Part shown: piece after piece, positions 54,574-63,497 of the stretch
Numbering within the stretch: the first letter of the stretch is position 1
How the letters are laid out: every line of letters begins with the position of its first letter
Made by a program: the position numbers and the translations under genes
Assembly (NCBI RefSeq): GCF_900108245.1
Contig: NZ_FNUY01000002.1
Span: 372,001-436,000 of the forward strand
Direction: 5' to 3'
DNA length: 64,000 nucleotides
Source of the DNA: Allobosea lathyri
GTDB taxonomy: Bacteria > Pseudomonadota > Alphaproteobacteria > Rhizobiales > Beijerinckiaceae
Notes under the pieces: generated by a model
The model's input: only the letters and a program-made list of their open reading frames with translations
The model's database searches: none
What the model was told of the DNA's origin: nothing

Positions 54574-54666
54574 GATCTCCTTTTTGCTAGCTATCTACTG
54601 CCAAAAGGCAATGGACGCCGCTGCAATGCTCCGGCACATTCGTTGCGTTGCAGCATGGAGCTCCCC

Positions 54667-55716
54667 ATGACGACCAGGACGCCGCGTCAGTTCTTCCGAC
54701 CGCTCGCCATAGGCGCGCCGGAGCCCTGGCGCGAGCTGCCGCTCAGGCTGGAGCGCATGATCCATTTCGTGCCGCCGCATCTCGAAAAGCTGCGTGCCAA
54801 GGTCGGCGAACTCGCCGGCCAGGTCGATATCGTGCTGGGCAATCTCGAGGATGCGATCCCGGTCGACGCCAAGCAGGCGGCGCGCGACGGCTTCATCGCG
54901 ATGGGCAAGGCCGTGGATTTCGGCAAGACGGGGCTGTGGACGCGTGTCAATGCGCTGAACTCGCCCTGGTTTCTCGACGACATCACCGCGATCATGACCG
55001 AGATCGGCGGCAAGCTCGATGTCGTGATGGTGCCCAAGGTCGAGGGTCCCTGGGACATCCACTATGTCGACCAGCTGCTGGCGCAGTTCGAGGCCAGGCA
55101 CGCCCTGCCCAAGCCGATCCTGATCCACGCCATCCTGGAGACGGCCGAAGGGGTGAAGAATGTCGACGCGATCGCGACGGCCTCGCCGCGCATGCATGGG
55201 ATGAGTCTGGGCCCGGCCGATCTCGCCGCTTCGCGCGCGATGAAGACGACGCGGGTCGGCGGCGGGCATCCCGAATACAAGGTCCTTGCCGACCCCTCCC
55301 CCGACGGCGGCGCTCGCGCTGTGGCCCAGCAGGATCTCTGGCACTATACGCTGGCGAAGATGGTCGATGCCTGCGCCTCGGCCGGAATCAAGCCGTTTTA
55401 CGGGCCGTTCGGCGACTTCTCGGATACGGCCGCCTGCGAGGCACAGTTCCGCAACGCCTTCCTGCTGGGCTGCGCCGGGGCCTGGACCTTGCATCCCTCG
55501 CAGATCGACATCGCCAAGCGTGTCTTCAGCCCCGATCCGGCCGAAGTCGGTTTCGCGAAGCGGATTCTGGAGGCGATGCCGGATGGTTCGGGCGCGGTGA
55601 TGATCGACGGCAAGATGCAGGACGACGCCACCTGGAAGCAGGCAAAGGTCATCGTCGATCTGGCGCGACAGGTCGCCGCGCGCGATCCGGCCCTGGCCGA
55701 ACACTATGGAATGTGA
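54667..55716 (+). CDS. Malyl-CoA/beta-methylmalyl-CoA lyase-like enzyme (HpcH/HpaI family)
   Basis: The 349-residue TIM-barrel lyase cleaves a 3-hydroxyacyl-CoA type thioester into acyl-CoA and an oxo-acid. Malyl-CoA lyase words are conserved: [63 protein letters not shown] and [13 protein letters not shown]. The ATG at 54667 follows ggag six bases upstream. The specific CoA ester (malyl, methylmalyl or citramalyl) is open. It is divergent from the transporter/racemase-like pair. Confidence 0.88.
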   Translation: MTTRTPRQFFRPLAIGAPEPWRELPLRLERMIHFVPPHLEKLRAKVGELAGQVDIVLGNLEDAIPVDAKQAARDGFIAMGKAVDFGKTGLWTRVNALNSPWFLDDITAIMTEIGGKLDVVMVPKVEGPWDIHYVDQLLAQFEARHALPKPILIHAILETAEGVKNVDAIATASPRMHGMSLGPADLAASRAMKTTRVGGGHPEYKVLADPSPDGGARAVAQQDLWHYTLAKMVDACASAGIKPFYGPFGDFSDTAACEAQFRNAFLLGCAGAWTLHPSQIDIAKRVFSPDPAEVGFAKRILEAMPDGSGAVMIDGKMQDDATWKQAKVIVDLARQVAARDPALAEHYGM

Positions 55717-55834
55717 TGGTGGACGGAGCTTAAAACGATTGATTTCGACGTATTTGCGACGCATTCCTCACGCAAGGGCGACAATAACCTAGCCGGCGGC
55801 ACGATTGCCGGCACCAGCATGGACCAAGCCTGTC

Positions 55835-56164
55835 ATGGAAGCACGTTCGGCCAAGTTCAGGATCGGACAGGTGGTCAAGCACCGCGTCTACCCGTTCCGG
55901 GGCGTCATTTTCGACGTTGATCCGGTATTCGCCAACACCGAGGAATGGTGGCAGGCGATCCCGGAAGAGCTGCGCCCGTCAAAGGACCAGCCTTTCTACC
56001 ACCTCTTCGCCGAGAACGAGGAGGCGGAGTATGTCGCCTATGTCTCGGAGCAGAACCTCGTGGTCGACGAGTCGGGCCGGCCGATCCGCCATCCGCAGGC
56101 CAAGGAATTCTTCCGGCGCGACCGCAAGGGCCGCTACACCATCGACCGTGCCGGCCTGAACTGA
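55835..56164 (+). CDS. hspQ: Heat shock protein HspQ (YccV-like, hemimethylated DNA-binding domain)
   Basis: The 109-residue protein has the HspQ pattern KFRIGQVVKHRVYPFRGVIFDVDP, PFYHLFAENEEAEYVAYVSEQNL and a Lys/Arg-rich C-terminus. In E. coli HspQ is a Lon-related specificity factor and stress protein. The start at 55835 matches the family N-terminus; a TTG at 55805 is an alternative. A strong terminator follows. Confidence 0.93.
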   Translation: MEARSAKFRIGQVVKHRVYPFRGVIFDVDPVFANTEEWWQAIPEELRPSKDQPFYHLFAENEEAEYVAYVSEQNLVVDESGRPIRHPQAKEFFRRDRKGRYTIDRAGLN

Positions 56165-56199
56165 GCCCGGCTGCCGTCGCTCAATCGGCAGATCGCATG

Positions 56200-56233
56200 A
56201 AAAAGCCGGCCCCTTTCGGGGCCGGCTTTTTCC
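56200..56233 (+). terminator. Rho-independent terminator after hspQ
   Basis: A perfect 14-base-pair stem (AAAAAGCCGGCCCC with GGGGCCGGCTTTTT) with the tetraloop tttc ends in a T-run. It is symmetrical, with an A-run on the left, so it can also serve the leftward IalB gene. Confidence 0.95.
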
Positions 56234-56276
56234 TTTGGCGACAGGCGCTCACCGCGAGTTGCGATCAGCGCCCTGC

Positions 56277-56318
56277 AATCAGGGCTTGCAAATCAAGGCT
56301 TGCAAATCAGGGCTTGGG
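56277..56318. repeat. Three tandem 14-base units over the IalB stop codon
   Basis: The unit aatca[ga]ggcttgca occurs three times in a row, the last with a changed end. The third unit contains the stop codon of the leftward IalB-like gene (56307-56309). Because 14 is not a multiple of 3, each unit presents the same stop triplet in a different frame. Confidence 0.85.
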
Positions 56319-57101
56319 AGCAGCGCCCGGCACAGGCAGCGCGCCCGGAGCGGGAGCCGCGCCAGGGACGCCCGGCACAGCAGGAGCCGCAGCGCCGCCG
56401 GCGCCGAGACGCTGGCGCAATTCTTCCTGGCGCTTGGCCAGCTCGTCCTGCAGCTGCTTCTGCTGATCTTCGAGAACCTTGGGGTCGATCGGGGCGCCGT
56501 CGAAGCTCTTGGCGAAATCGGCCAGCGGAATGGCGAAGGAGACTTCGCGGGCGCCCTGGTTCTGGACGCTGACGCTGAGCGTGGTGCCCTTCTTCATCGC
56601 GTTGATGAAATCGTCCTTGACCTGCGCTTCGGCGAAGCAGCCGTTCGGGAAACAGATCGCGAAGCGACCCGGCGTCGGCTGGGCGGTGTCGACACCGAAG
56701 CGGATGCCCGGCTGCAGCAGCAGGCCAAGCGGCATCAGGAAGCGCACGATGCGGTTGGCATCGCCCTTGACGTCGTAGATCGCGACGGCGAGCACAGGCT
56801 GGCCCTGATCGGAAACGAAGTCGCGGGTGGTGTAGCAGATTTCCTTGTTGGCAGCCTGGTCCTTGCCACAGACCTTGGTCCAGCTCGTCTGCGAAGGCTC
56901 GGGCTTGACCTGGACAACGGTCGGGCCTGTCGCGGCCTGGCCGCCCTGGGGCGCGGGCTGGGCGGGCTGCTGGGCCGGAGCGGCGGGGCGCGGCGCCGCA
57001 GGGCGCTGGGCCTGAGCGTAGGACGCGACGGGGGCAAAGCCGAGGGCGGCGCTGAGCGCGATGCCCAGAGCGCGCGATGACAGGCGGAACGAAGCGGACA
57101 T
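56307..57101 (-). CDS. Invasion-associated locus B (IalB) family exported protein
   Basis: The 264-residue protein has a signal peptide ending in ASYAQ and a Pro/Ala/Gln-rich linker. The IalB domain has SQTSWTKVCGKD, CYTTRDF, VRFLMPLGLLLQPGIRFGVD and CFPNGCFAEAQV, with the conserved cysteines. A coiled Gln/Glu-rich segment (VLEDQQKQLQDELAKRQEELRQ) and a Pro/Gly/Ala tail follow. A strong aaggaaag ribosome site supports the start. IalB proteins affect erythrocyte invasion in Bartonella; in free-living relatives the role is unknown. Confidence 0.9.
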   Translation of the reverse strand: MSASFRLSSRALGIALSAALGFAPVASYAQAQRPAAPRPAAPAQQPAQPAPQGGQAATGPTVVQVKPEPSQTSWTKVCGKDQAANKEICYTTRDFVSDQGQPVLAVAIYDVKGDANRIVRFLMPLGLLLQPGIRFGVDTAQPTPGRFAICFPNGCFAEAQVKDDFINAMKKGTTLSVSVQNQGAREVSFAIPLADFAKSFDGAPIDPKVLEDQQKQLQDELAKRQEELRQRLGAGGAAAPAVPGVPGAAPAPGALPVPGAAPKP

Positions 57102-57341
57102 TTGTCTTTCCTTATCAGGCGAATTCGGGATCACGACTTCGCAAGCCGCGCGCGTCACCACCGACAGCCCAATCGCATATGAGCGCTGGCCATCGCAAGC
57201 CGTGCACATCAGGGGCGAATGAGGCGTTTGAATGACACCCTGCCTCGCCTTTAGCGAGTTCCGTAACGGGATTCCAGCCCGAATAGCTGCGTGACCGCAG
57301 CTTACGCGTGTTATCCTATCAGGCAAGAATCAGGTCGAACG

Positions 57342-59195
57342 ATGGTTTTGCTTCGCAGGGTCAGGGCGATATTGCACGCCGGGGCCAAAACAATATTCGC
57401 TTCCATGACGCTCATCGCCGCGATGGGCGGGCTTTCGCATGCCGAATCGACAGGCCCCGACCATGCCATCGCCATGCATGGCGAACCGGCACTGCCGCGC
57501 GGATTCAACCACCTGCCCTATGCCGACCCAGCGGCGCCCAAGGGCGGGCGCATCATCTTCGGGCAGCAGGGCACCTTCGACAGCCTCAATCCGCTGGTCG
57601 TGCTCGGCGTCGCGCCCGATGCCGTGCCGCGCTATGTCCAGCAAAGCCTCCTGTTCCGCTCGGCCGACGAGCCGTTCACCGCCTACGGGCTGCTGGCGTC
57701 CCATGTCGAGCTCGATGACGCCCGCACGCGCCTCGCCTTCGACATCGACGAGCGCGCCACTTTTTCCGACGGCAAGCCGGTCACGGCGGAGGACGTCCTC
57801 TTCACCTTCGAGCTGCTGAAGACCAAGGGCAAGCCGTTCCATCGCTCCAGTCTCGGCCGTGTGACGAAGGCGGAAGCGCCGTCGCTGCGCCGGGTCGTTT
57901 TCGAGCTGGGCGACGGCTCCAATCGCGAACTGCCGCTCGTCATCGGCGCGATGCCGATTTTCGCCAAACACGCGACCAATGCCGAGACCTTCGGCGAGAC
58001 CAGCTTCAAGCCAGCGCTCGGCTCCGGCCCCTATCTCGTCAGCGAGGTCAGGCCGGGCGCGATGCTGACGCTGAAGCGTCGCAAGGATTTCTGGGCTGAG
58101 GATCATCCCCTGACACGCGGGTTCTTCAACGCCGACGAGATCCGCTACGATTTCTATCGCGATTCCAATGCCCTGTTCGAAGCCTTCAAGGCCGGGCTCT
58201 ACGATGTCCGACTCGAATCGGACCCGACGCGCTGGATGACGGGTTATGACGTGCCGGCCGTCCGCGATGGCCGGATCCTGCGCCAGACCCTGCATTTCGA
58301 CACGCCGAAGGGCATGACCGGCCTCGTCTTCAATACACGCCGGCCGATCTTCGCCGATGTCCGGGTGCGTGAGGCGCTGGGCATGCTGTTCGATTTCGAA
58401 TGGGTCAATCGTAACCTGTTTCATGGCGTCTATCGTCGCGCCGGCAGTTTCTTCTCCGATTCGGAGCTGTCGGCGCTCGGCGTCCCGGCCGATGCGCGCG
58501 AGAAGGCCATGCTGTCGGGCTTCCCCGGCAGCGTGCGTGACGACATCCTGGCGGGACGCTGGACGCCATCCGCTACAGACGGCTCGGGCCGCGACCGCGA
58601 GCAGGCACGCCGCGCCCTCGACCTGCTCAACAAGGCCGGATTCGGCATGGTGGATGGCGTGCTCAGAAACATGAAGGGCGGCGATCCGCTGGCCTTCGAG
58701 ATCACCGTCACCAACCGCCCGCAGGAACGGCTGGCGCTGAATTATGCCCAGTCGCTCGGCCGGCTCGGCATCGAGGTCACCGTCAGGCTGATCGACGACG
58801 TGCAATATTGGCGGCGCCTCTCGGCCTTCGACTTCGACATGATCCAGTGGACCTGGCCGGCCTCGGCCTCACCCGGAAACGAGCAGATCGGGCGTTGGGG
58901 TTCGGCCAATGCCGATCGCAAGGGCGCGCTGAACTATGCCGGCGTAAAGTCGCCCGCCATCGACGCCACGCTGCAAAAGCTGCTGGGTGCGCGGCAGCGC
59001 GAGGATTTCGTTGCCACGGTGCGGACGCTCGACCGGCTGCTGCTCTCGGGTTTCTATGTGGTGCCACTCTATTACCTGCCCGATACCTGGCTGGCGCATT
59101 CGCGCGACGTGATCCTGCCGGAACGGCGCCCGGCCTTTTTCTTGTCCAACGAAGCTCTGGCGCGCCTTCCGGCTTCGCCTGCGCCTGCGAATTAA
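57342..59195 (+). CDS. Orphan family 5 substrate-binding protein (YejA-like)
   Basis: The 617-residue periplasmic protein has a signal peptide ending near LSHAES. YejA-like motifs are HGEPALPRGFNHLPYADPAAPKGG, GTFDSLNPLVV, FSDGKPVTAEDVLFTFELLKTKG and QWTWPASASPGNEQ. YejA proteins bind oligopeptides or microcin-like compounds. No permease or ATPase follows; instead a degenerate adenylate-like protein starts ten bases downstream. The permeases must be elsewhere. Confidence 0.88.
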   Translation: MVLLRRVRAILHAGAKTIFASMTLIAAMGGLSHAESTGPDHAIAMHGEPALPRGFNHLPYADPAAPKGGRIIFGQQGTFDSLNPLVVLGVAPDAVPRYVQQSLLFRSADEPFTAYGLLASHVELDDARTRLAFDIDERATFSDGKPVTAEDVLFTFELLKTKGKPFHRSSLGRVTKAEAPSLRRVVFELGDGSNRELPLVIGAMPIFAKHATNAETFGETSFKPALGSGPYLVSEVRPGAMLTLKRRKDFWAEDHPLTRGFFNADEIRYDFYRDSNALFEAFKAGLYDVRLESDPTRWMTGYDVPAVRDGRILRQTLHFDTPKGMTGLVFNTRRPIFADVRVREALGMLFDFEWVNRNLFHGVYRRAGSFFSDSELSALGVPADAREKAMLSGFPGSVRDDILAGRWTPSATDGSGRDREQARRALDLLNKAGFGMVDGVLRNMKGGDPLAFEITVTNRPQERLALNYAQSLGRLGIEVTVRLIDDVQYWRRLSAFDFDMIQWTWPASASPGNEQIGRWGSANADRKGALNYAGVKSPAIDATLQKLLGARQREDFVATVRTLDRLLLSGFYVVPLYYLPDTWLAHSRDVILPERRPAFFLSNEALARLPASPAPAN

Positions 59196-59205
59196 GGGGC
59201 ATTCG

Positions 59206-60222
59206 ATGCGGGCAGAACCGGACGAAGCCGCCGCGCTGCTCGACGGGCTCAATCTCGACACGCTGCTCAAAGCCCTCGCCCGCGGCCGCGGCTATGAGGC
59301 CGCCTTGCGGGACCCGCCCGGACGGCGCGGCTGGAGCGATGTCAGCCCCTCATCGATCAATTTCATCCAGCTCGAAGAGCGAATCGACCAGCTCGCGCGG
59401 CTGCTGACGATCAACCGGGCCCAGCCTGGCGCCAGCGTCGCTATCCTTGCCCCGCTTGGGCCGGAAGCGATCATCTCCATCCTCGCCAGCCTGCGTGCCG
59501 GGCTCTCGCCGCTGATGCTGCCGCTGCACGGCAATGAGAGCCAATTGCTCGCGCTTATCGAGAGTTCCGGCGCGGTGATGGCGCTCGGCGTTGGCCGGAT
59601 CGGCCCGATGCGCCCCCTGCTGATGCTGCGCGAGCTTGCGGTGCGGTCCTTCGGCACGCGCTTCGTCGGCGGTTTCGGCGCGGACATCCCCGACGGGGTC
59701 GCGCCGCTCGATTCGCTGATGGCGACCGCGATGCTTCACCCGCTGCCCGAGGTGGCCGACCGCCCTTCGCTACAGGTGGCCAATGCCCTGACCCTGGCGG
59801 GGCGAGCTGTGATCTCCGAGCGCGATGTGCTCAGCAAGGCGCTGGACATCTCGCGCCTGCTGAAGCCGCTCTCATCCTCGCGGATCGTGACGACGCTGGT
59901 GGGCGGCGACCTCGCGGCTCTCGCCAGCGGGCCAGGCATGGCAATGCTGACCGGGGTCGAGCTGTTGCCGCTCGGGCTGTTCAATCTCGGGGATCTTCAG
60001 GCCTGCATCGAGGGCGGGCGCAATGTTCACCTCGTCCTGCCCGGAGCGATGGAACCGGCACTGGCGCATTCGCGCCTCGCAAGCCATCCCGCGCTGTCGA
60101 GCCTCGTGCTCGTGCAGCGCCCGGACGAGCATCGCGCCATGCCTGCAATAGACCGGCCGGACCTCGCCATCGTCGATATCGACGTGCGCTCGGCAGGCGA
60201 CATCACAGTCATGAAGCGCTGA
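59206..60222 (+). CDS. AMP-binding (ANL) superfamily-like protein without the ATP P-loop
   Basis: The 338-residue product resembles the N-terminal part of acyl-adenylating enzymes. LEERIDQLARLLTINRAQPGASVAILAPLGPEAIISILASLRAGLSPLMLPL fits the early Rossmann-like region, and NALTLAGRAVISERDVLSKALDI takes the place of the TSGTTG-x-PKG loop. The loop residues for ATP are lost, and the C-terminal hinge domain with the catalytic Lys is missing. It is therefore probably inactive as a ligase and may be a binding or regulatory protein. It is co-transcribed with the orphan binding protein. Confidence 0.6.
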   Translation: MRAEPDEAAALLDGLNLDTLLKALARGRGYEAALRDPPGRRGWSDVSPSSINFIQLEERIDQLARLLTINRAQPGASVAILAPLGPEAIISILASLRAGLSPLMLPLHGNESQLLALIESSGAVMALGVGRIGPMRPLLMLRELAVRSFGTRFVGGFGADIPDGVAPLDSLMATAMLHPLPEVADRPSLQVANALTLAGRAVISERDVLSKALDISRLLKPLSSSRIVTTLVGGDLAALASGPGMAMLTGVELLPLGLFNLGDLQACIEGGRNVHLVLPGAMEPALAHSRLASHPALSSLVLVQRPDEHRAMPAIDRPDLAIVDIDVRSAGDITVMKR

Positions 60223-60322
60223 GCAGCCACTTCCCGGAAGCGCTTGTGCAACGGGTCGGATCGGCGGAACATAGCATTGCGCGACACGTTTTGCGTGTGG
60301 GCGACCTTACGGAGGTTCCGCC

Positions 60323-60625
60323 ATGATCATTGCCGGTCTTGTTGCCCTGACCCTGTCCTCGGGCCTTCTCGTGCCGATCGCCGACGGTCCACCCCGCTTC
60401 GATATCGAGCAGACCTGTCGAAATGCGGGGGAACCTGCTGTCGCCGGGCGCCCGCCCAATCAGGCTTGCCGTGACGACGAGCGCAAGGCGGAGACCACCT
60501 TGCAGCAGCGCTGGTCGCAATACCCGGCTGCAAGCCGCGTGACCTGCGTCGAAAGCACCGGCCTCGGCGGCCCGCCAAGCTATGTCCAGGTGCTGACCTG
60601 CCTGGAGATGGCGGCATCCAAGTAA
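60323..60625 (+). CDS. Small exported protein with paired cysteines
   Basis: The 100-residue product has a short signal-like N-terminus (IIAGLVALTLSSGLL) and four cysteines (QTCRNAG, NQACRDDE, VTCVEST, LTCLEM). ggagg lies eight bases before the ATG. Similar small proteins exist in rhizobial genomes without known function. It is probably periplasmic with two disulfides. Confidence 0.72.
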   Translation: MIIAGLVALTLSSGLLVPIADGPPRFDIEQTCRNAGEPAVAGRPPNQACRDDERKAETTLQQRWSQYPAASRVTCVESTGLGGPPSYVQVLTCLEMAASK

Positions 60626-60646
60626 ACACCGCCCTCGCAATATCGA

Positions 60647-61327
60647 TCACGCGGCCGGTGATGTCGCGTTGCTGCCGGTGCGCGGCCCGCATCTGATCGC
60701 CGCCCTGAGCAGGAGATAAAGCACGGCAGCGTTCAGCAGATGCCAGAGCCAGTGCGTGCCCAACGGCACGGCTGGACAAATCGCGCCGTCGATCGAGCGA
60801 AACGCCAGCGACAACGCGAAGATGAATGCCGCCAGACCAAGAATTCGCGCCGTTTCCGTCGCGCCAGACCGCCGCCACAACGCCAAGGCCATGCCAATCA
60901 GTCCGAACAGGAAGGCGGCGTAGCCGGCTGACCCGCGCATCGAGGCCGGGAGCAAGGGGGCGATCCCCCATGACAGCGACAGCGCGAAAACCAGAAAAGC
61001 GAGCGTACCAAGCCCTGCCAGCATCGGGCGCAGGCCGAGGAACCGGCCCAGCGCCAGCGCGAAATAGGAGAAGGCAAACATCTGGATCGGCACGACATCG
61101 GCGGCGAGCGTCCAGCGACCCGGCATAGTGTGAAACAGGAAGGAGCCGATGCCGATGGCGAAGACCAGTGCGATAAGTGCGAGAGCCCGACCATCGCGTC
61201 CGCCGGCCCGCCTCCACAGCAACAGGGCCATCACCGCAGCCAGCAGAAAGGCGCCGTTGGTCAGCGCGTTCCAGGGTTCCGCCCAGAGATCGTCACCGAT
61301 CCGCTCGCAATAGCCATAGCGTGGCAT
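60647..61327 (-). CDS. Ceramidase-family (CREST superfamily) membrane protein
   Basis: The 226-residue protein has about seven hydrophobic segments. It carries CREST-type catalytic-site words: YGYCERIGDDLWAEPWNALTN at the N-terminus, GSFLFHTMPGRW (Ser and His), ADVVPIQMF (Asp) and GTHWLWHLLNA (His-x3-His). In eukaryotes these enzymes hydrolyse ceramide amide bonds with a zinc site. Bacterial members are not well characterised. It is convergent with the preceding small gene. Confidence 0.82.
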   Translation of the reverse strand: MPRYGYCERIGDDLWAEPWNALTNGAFLLAAVMALLLWRRAGGRDGRALALIALVFAIGIGSFLFHTMPGRWTLAADVVPIQMFAFSYFALALGRFLGLRPMLAGLGTLAFLVFALSLSWGIAPLLPASMRGSAGYAAFLFGLIGMALALWRRSGATETARILGLAAFIFALSLAFRSIDGAICPAVPLGTHWLWHLLNAAVLYLLLRAAIRCGPRTGSNATSPAA

Positions 61328-61459
61328 CCATGTACCTCCCCGACTGCACTCTGCCAGAGCAGCACGACGCAGATGCTACGTTTTTCGAGTAGATTCGAGG
61401 CTTGTCCGGTTCGCCGGCTTCACGCAGATTGACGTTTTCTCGAACGGCGGACCATCGGC

Positions 61460-61744
61460 ATGCGGCTCAAAACCTCTCTCTTTCTAGCCTTGCTATGCTT
61501 CGGCGCCGGTCTTGCGGCCCTGCCGGTGACCGCGCGAGCCGAGACCTGCGATGATCTCTGGTACGCCCGCAACGAGATCTACAAGGCGCAGGGCTATTGC
61601 TTCCGCACGCAACGTGGCATCGCGGCCTTCGGCAATGCCGGCTGCCAATACGATAATGCCGAGGACCTGCCGCTGTCGAACAGCCAGCGCCGGACCATCG
61701 CCGACATCCAGCGCGAGGAGCGCGGTCGCCGCTGCCCGCGCTGA
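61460..61744 (+). CDS. Small exported YARHG-domain protein
   Basis: The 94-residue product has a signal peptide ending at ARAET and a YARHG-like domain (CDDLWYARNEIYKAQGYCFRTQRG). The early WYARN and GYCF motifs and four cysteines are conserved. It is an extracytoplasmic domain of unknown role, often linked to surface or peptidoglycan contexts. It stands alone between two divergent or unrelated genes. Confidence 0.8.
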   Translation: MRLKTSLFLALLCFGAGLAALPVTARAETCDDLWYARNEIYKAQGYCFRTQRGIAAFGNAGCQYDNAEDLPLSNSQRRTIADIQREERGRRCPR

Positions 61745-61862
61745 GAGCCCACCGATTGCTGTGGACGCATGTGCCGGGCACAGCCACGCGACCGTTTTCA
61801 CGTGCTAGAAGCGCCGGCCGCGAGTTCTCGCGGGGATGCGGACGAAACGGCGCGATCACGGT

Positions 61863-63377
61863 ATGACGACGGCCATCGATATGGGAGCGGTGCAAGGCGG
61901 CGGACCGGCCCTGCTCGATCTCGCCGAATTGCTGGCGACGCGACTTCTGGTCCAGGGCAATTCCGGCTCGGGCAAGTCGCATCTCCTGCGCCGCCTGCTC
62001 GAACAGAGCGCGCCGCTGGTCCAGCAGGCCGTGATCGATCCCGAAGGCGATTTCGTCTCGCTCGCCGACCAGTTCGGTCATGTCGTGGTCGATGCGCAAT
62101 GCGGCGAGGCCGAGCTTCAGCGAGTTGCCTTGCGGGTGCGCCAGCACCGCGTCTCGGTGGTCCTCAATCTCGAAAACCTCGAAGCCGACGAGCAGCTGCG
62201 CGCGGTCGCGGCCTTTCTCGGCGGATTGTTCGATGTCGATCGCAGCCTGTGGTTTCCAATGCTGATCGTCGTCGACGAAGCCCAGCTCTTCGCGCCGGTC
62301 ATGGCGGGCGAGGCCTCCGACGAGGCGCGCCGGCTCTCGCTGGGCGCCATGACCAACCTGATGTGCCGTGGCCGCAAGCGCGGCCTGGCCGGCGTCATCG
62401 CAACGCAGCGTCTCGCCAAACTCGCCAAGAACGTCGCGGCTGAAGCCTCGAACTTCCTGATGGGCCGCACCTTCCTCGACATCGACATGGCGCGCGCCGC
62501 CGACCTGCTCGGCATGGACCGCAAGCAGGCGGAGATGTTCCGCGATCTCGAACGCGGCCAGTTCGTCGCGCTAGGACCGGCCCTGTCGAAACGCCCGATG
62601 CCCTTGCGGATCGGCCCGGCGACCTCGGCCGATCGCGGCAGCGCTCCGGGCCTGATGCCCATGCCCGAGCAGGTGCCCGAAGAGGCCGGCAAGCTGATCT
62701 TCACCGCCGGCGCCGACGAGCCGCCGCCGCTGCTGAGCCGTCCGATCCGCCCCGCACCGCGTCCGCGGCCGCCCGCCAACGACGTGATGCGCCAGATCGA
62801 AAGCTATCGCCCGGCAGCCTCGCCCGAGCCCGAGCCGGAAATTCCGATGGAGCCGGCCGAGCGTGAGGCGATCATGACCGAGATCCTGCGCGAGCTGATG
62901 GCGGACCCCGAGGCGCGCTCGCGGCAGGTCGCGGTGCTCTATCAGGATTTTACCGTGCGCTGCCGCATGCGCCGGCTCGGACGCACCAATCCCAGCCTCG
63001 ACGAGTTCCGCCGGCGGGTCGCCGTGGCGCGGGCGGGTGCGAGCGAGGAGCTCTCCGGCACCGACACATGGCAGGCCGCAATCGAGGCGTCATCAACCCT
63101 GCCCGACGATCTTCAGGGCCTGTTCCTGTACATCGCGCGGGCAGCGATCGAGCGGGCGCCCTGCCCGAGCGATGCGGAGCTGGCGAGCGTCTACGGCAGC
63201 CATTCGCCAGGCCGGGCACGCCGCCTGATCGGCTATATCGAGGAGCGCGGACTGCTCGTCTGCCATGTCGATTTCCGGGGCCAGCGGACGCTCGCCTTGC
63301 CGACGCTCGGCCTCGAGACCGCGCCCGGGCTGGCGCAGATCCGCACCGCGGGCCTGCCGCGAGGCGCGCGCGGCTAG
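61863..63377 (+). CDS. HerA-like/DUF87 ATP-binding protein
   Basis: The 504-residue protein has Walker A VQGNSGSGKSHLLRR near residue 33, Walker B LIVVDEAQLF, and the GRKRGLAGVIATQRLAKLAKN region that follows as in HerA/FtsK-like motors. An Ala/Pro-rich linker comes after about residue 290. The C-terminal half has two helical domains, one likely winged-helix (SPGRARRLIGYIEERGLLVCHVDFRG). HerA motors work with NurA nucleases or in defence and conjugation systems; no partner is visible. The ATG at 61863 was chosen as closest to the conserved domain. Confidence 0.8.
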   Translation: MTTAIDMGAVQGGGPALLDLAELLATRLLVQGNSGSGKSHLLRRLLEQSAPLVQQAVIDPEGDFVSLADQFGHVVVDAQCGEAELQRVALRVRQHRVSVVLNLENLEADEQLRAVAAFLGGLFDVDRSLWFPMLIVVDEAQLFAPVMAGEASDEARRLSLGAMTNLMCRGRKRGLAGVIATQRLAKLAKNVAAEASNFLMGRTFLDIDMARAADLLGMDRKQAEMFRDLERGQFVALGPALSKRPMPLRIGPATSADRGSAPGLMPMPEQVPEEAGKLIFTAGADEPPPLLSRPIRPAPRPRPPANDVMRQIESYRPAASPEPEPEIPMEPAEREAIMTEILRELMADPEARSRQVAVLYQDFTVRCRMRRLGRTNPSLDEFRRRVAVARAGASEELSGTDTWQAAIEASSTLPDDLQGLFLYIARAAIERAPCPSDAELASVYGSHSPGRARRLIGYIEERGLLVCHVDFRGQRTLALPTLGLETAPGLAQIRTAGLPRGARG

Positions 63378-63380
63378 GCG

Positions 63381-63400
63381 CTCCGGCATCGGGCGATGCC
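63381..63400. terminator. Compact hairpin after the HerA-like gene
   Basis: ccggcatcg-gg-cgatgccgg is a near-perfect dyad four bases past the stop codon. There is no T-run, so it may be a weak or factor-dependent terminator. Confidence 0.45.
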
Positions 63401-63497
63401 GGGCTTGTGAATTCAACTCACGGATGATGTTCCCGGTCTCGGTCTAATCTCTTGCATGGGCCTGCTCCATCTTGGCCGCACGACAGGAGAAGAGACC

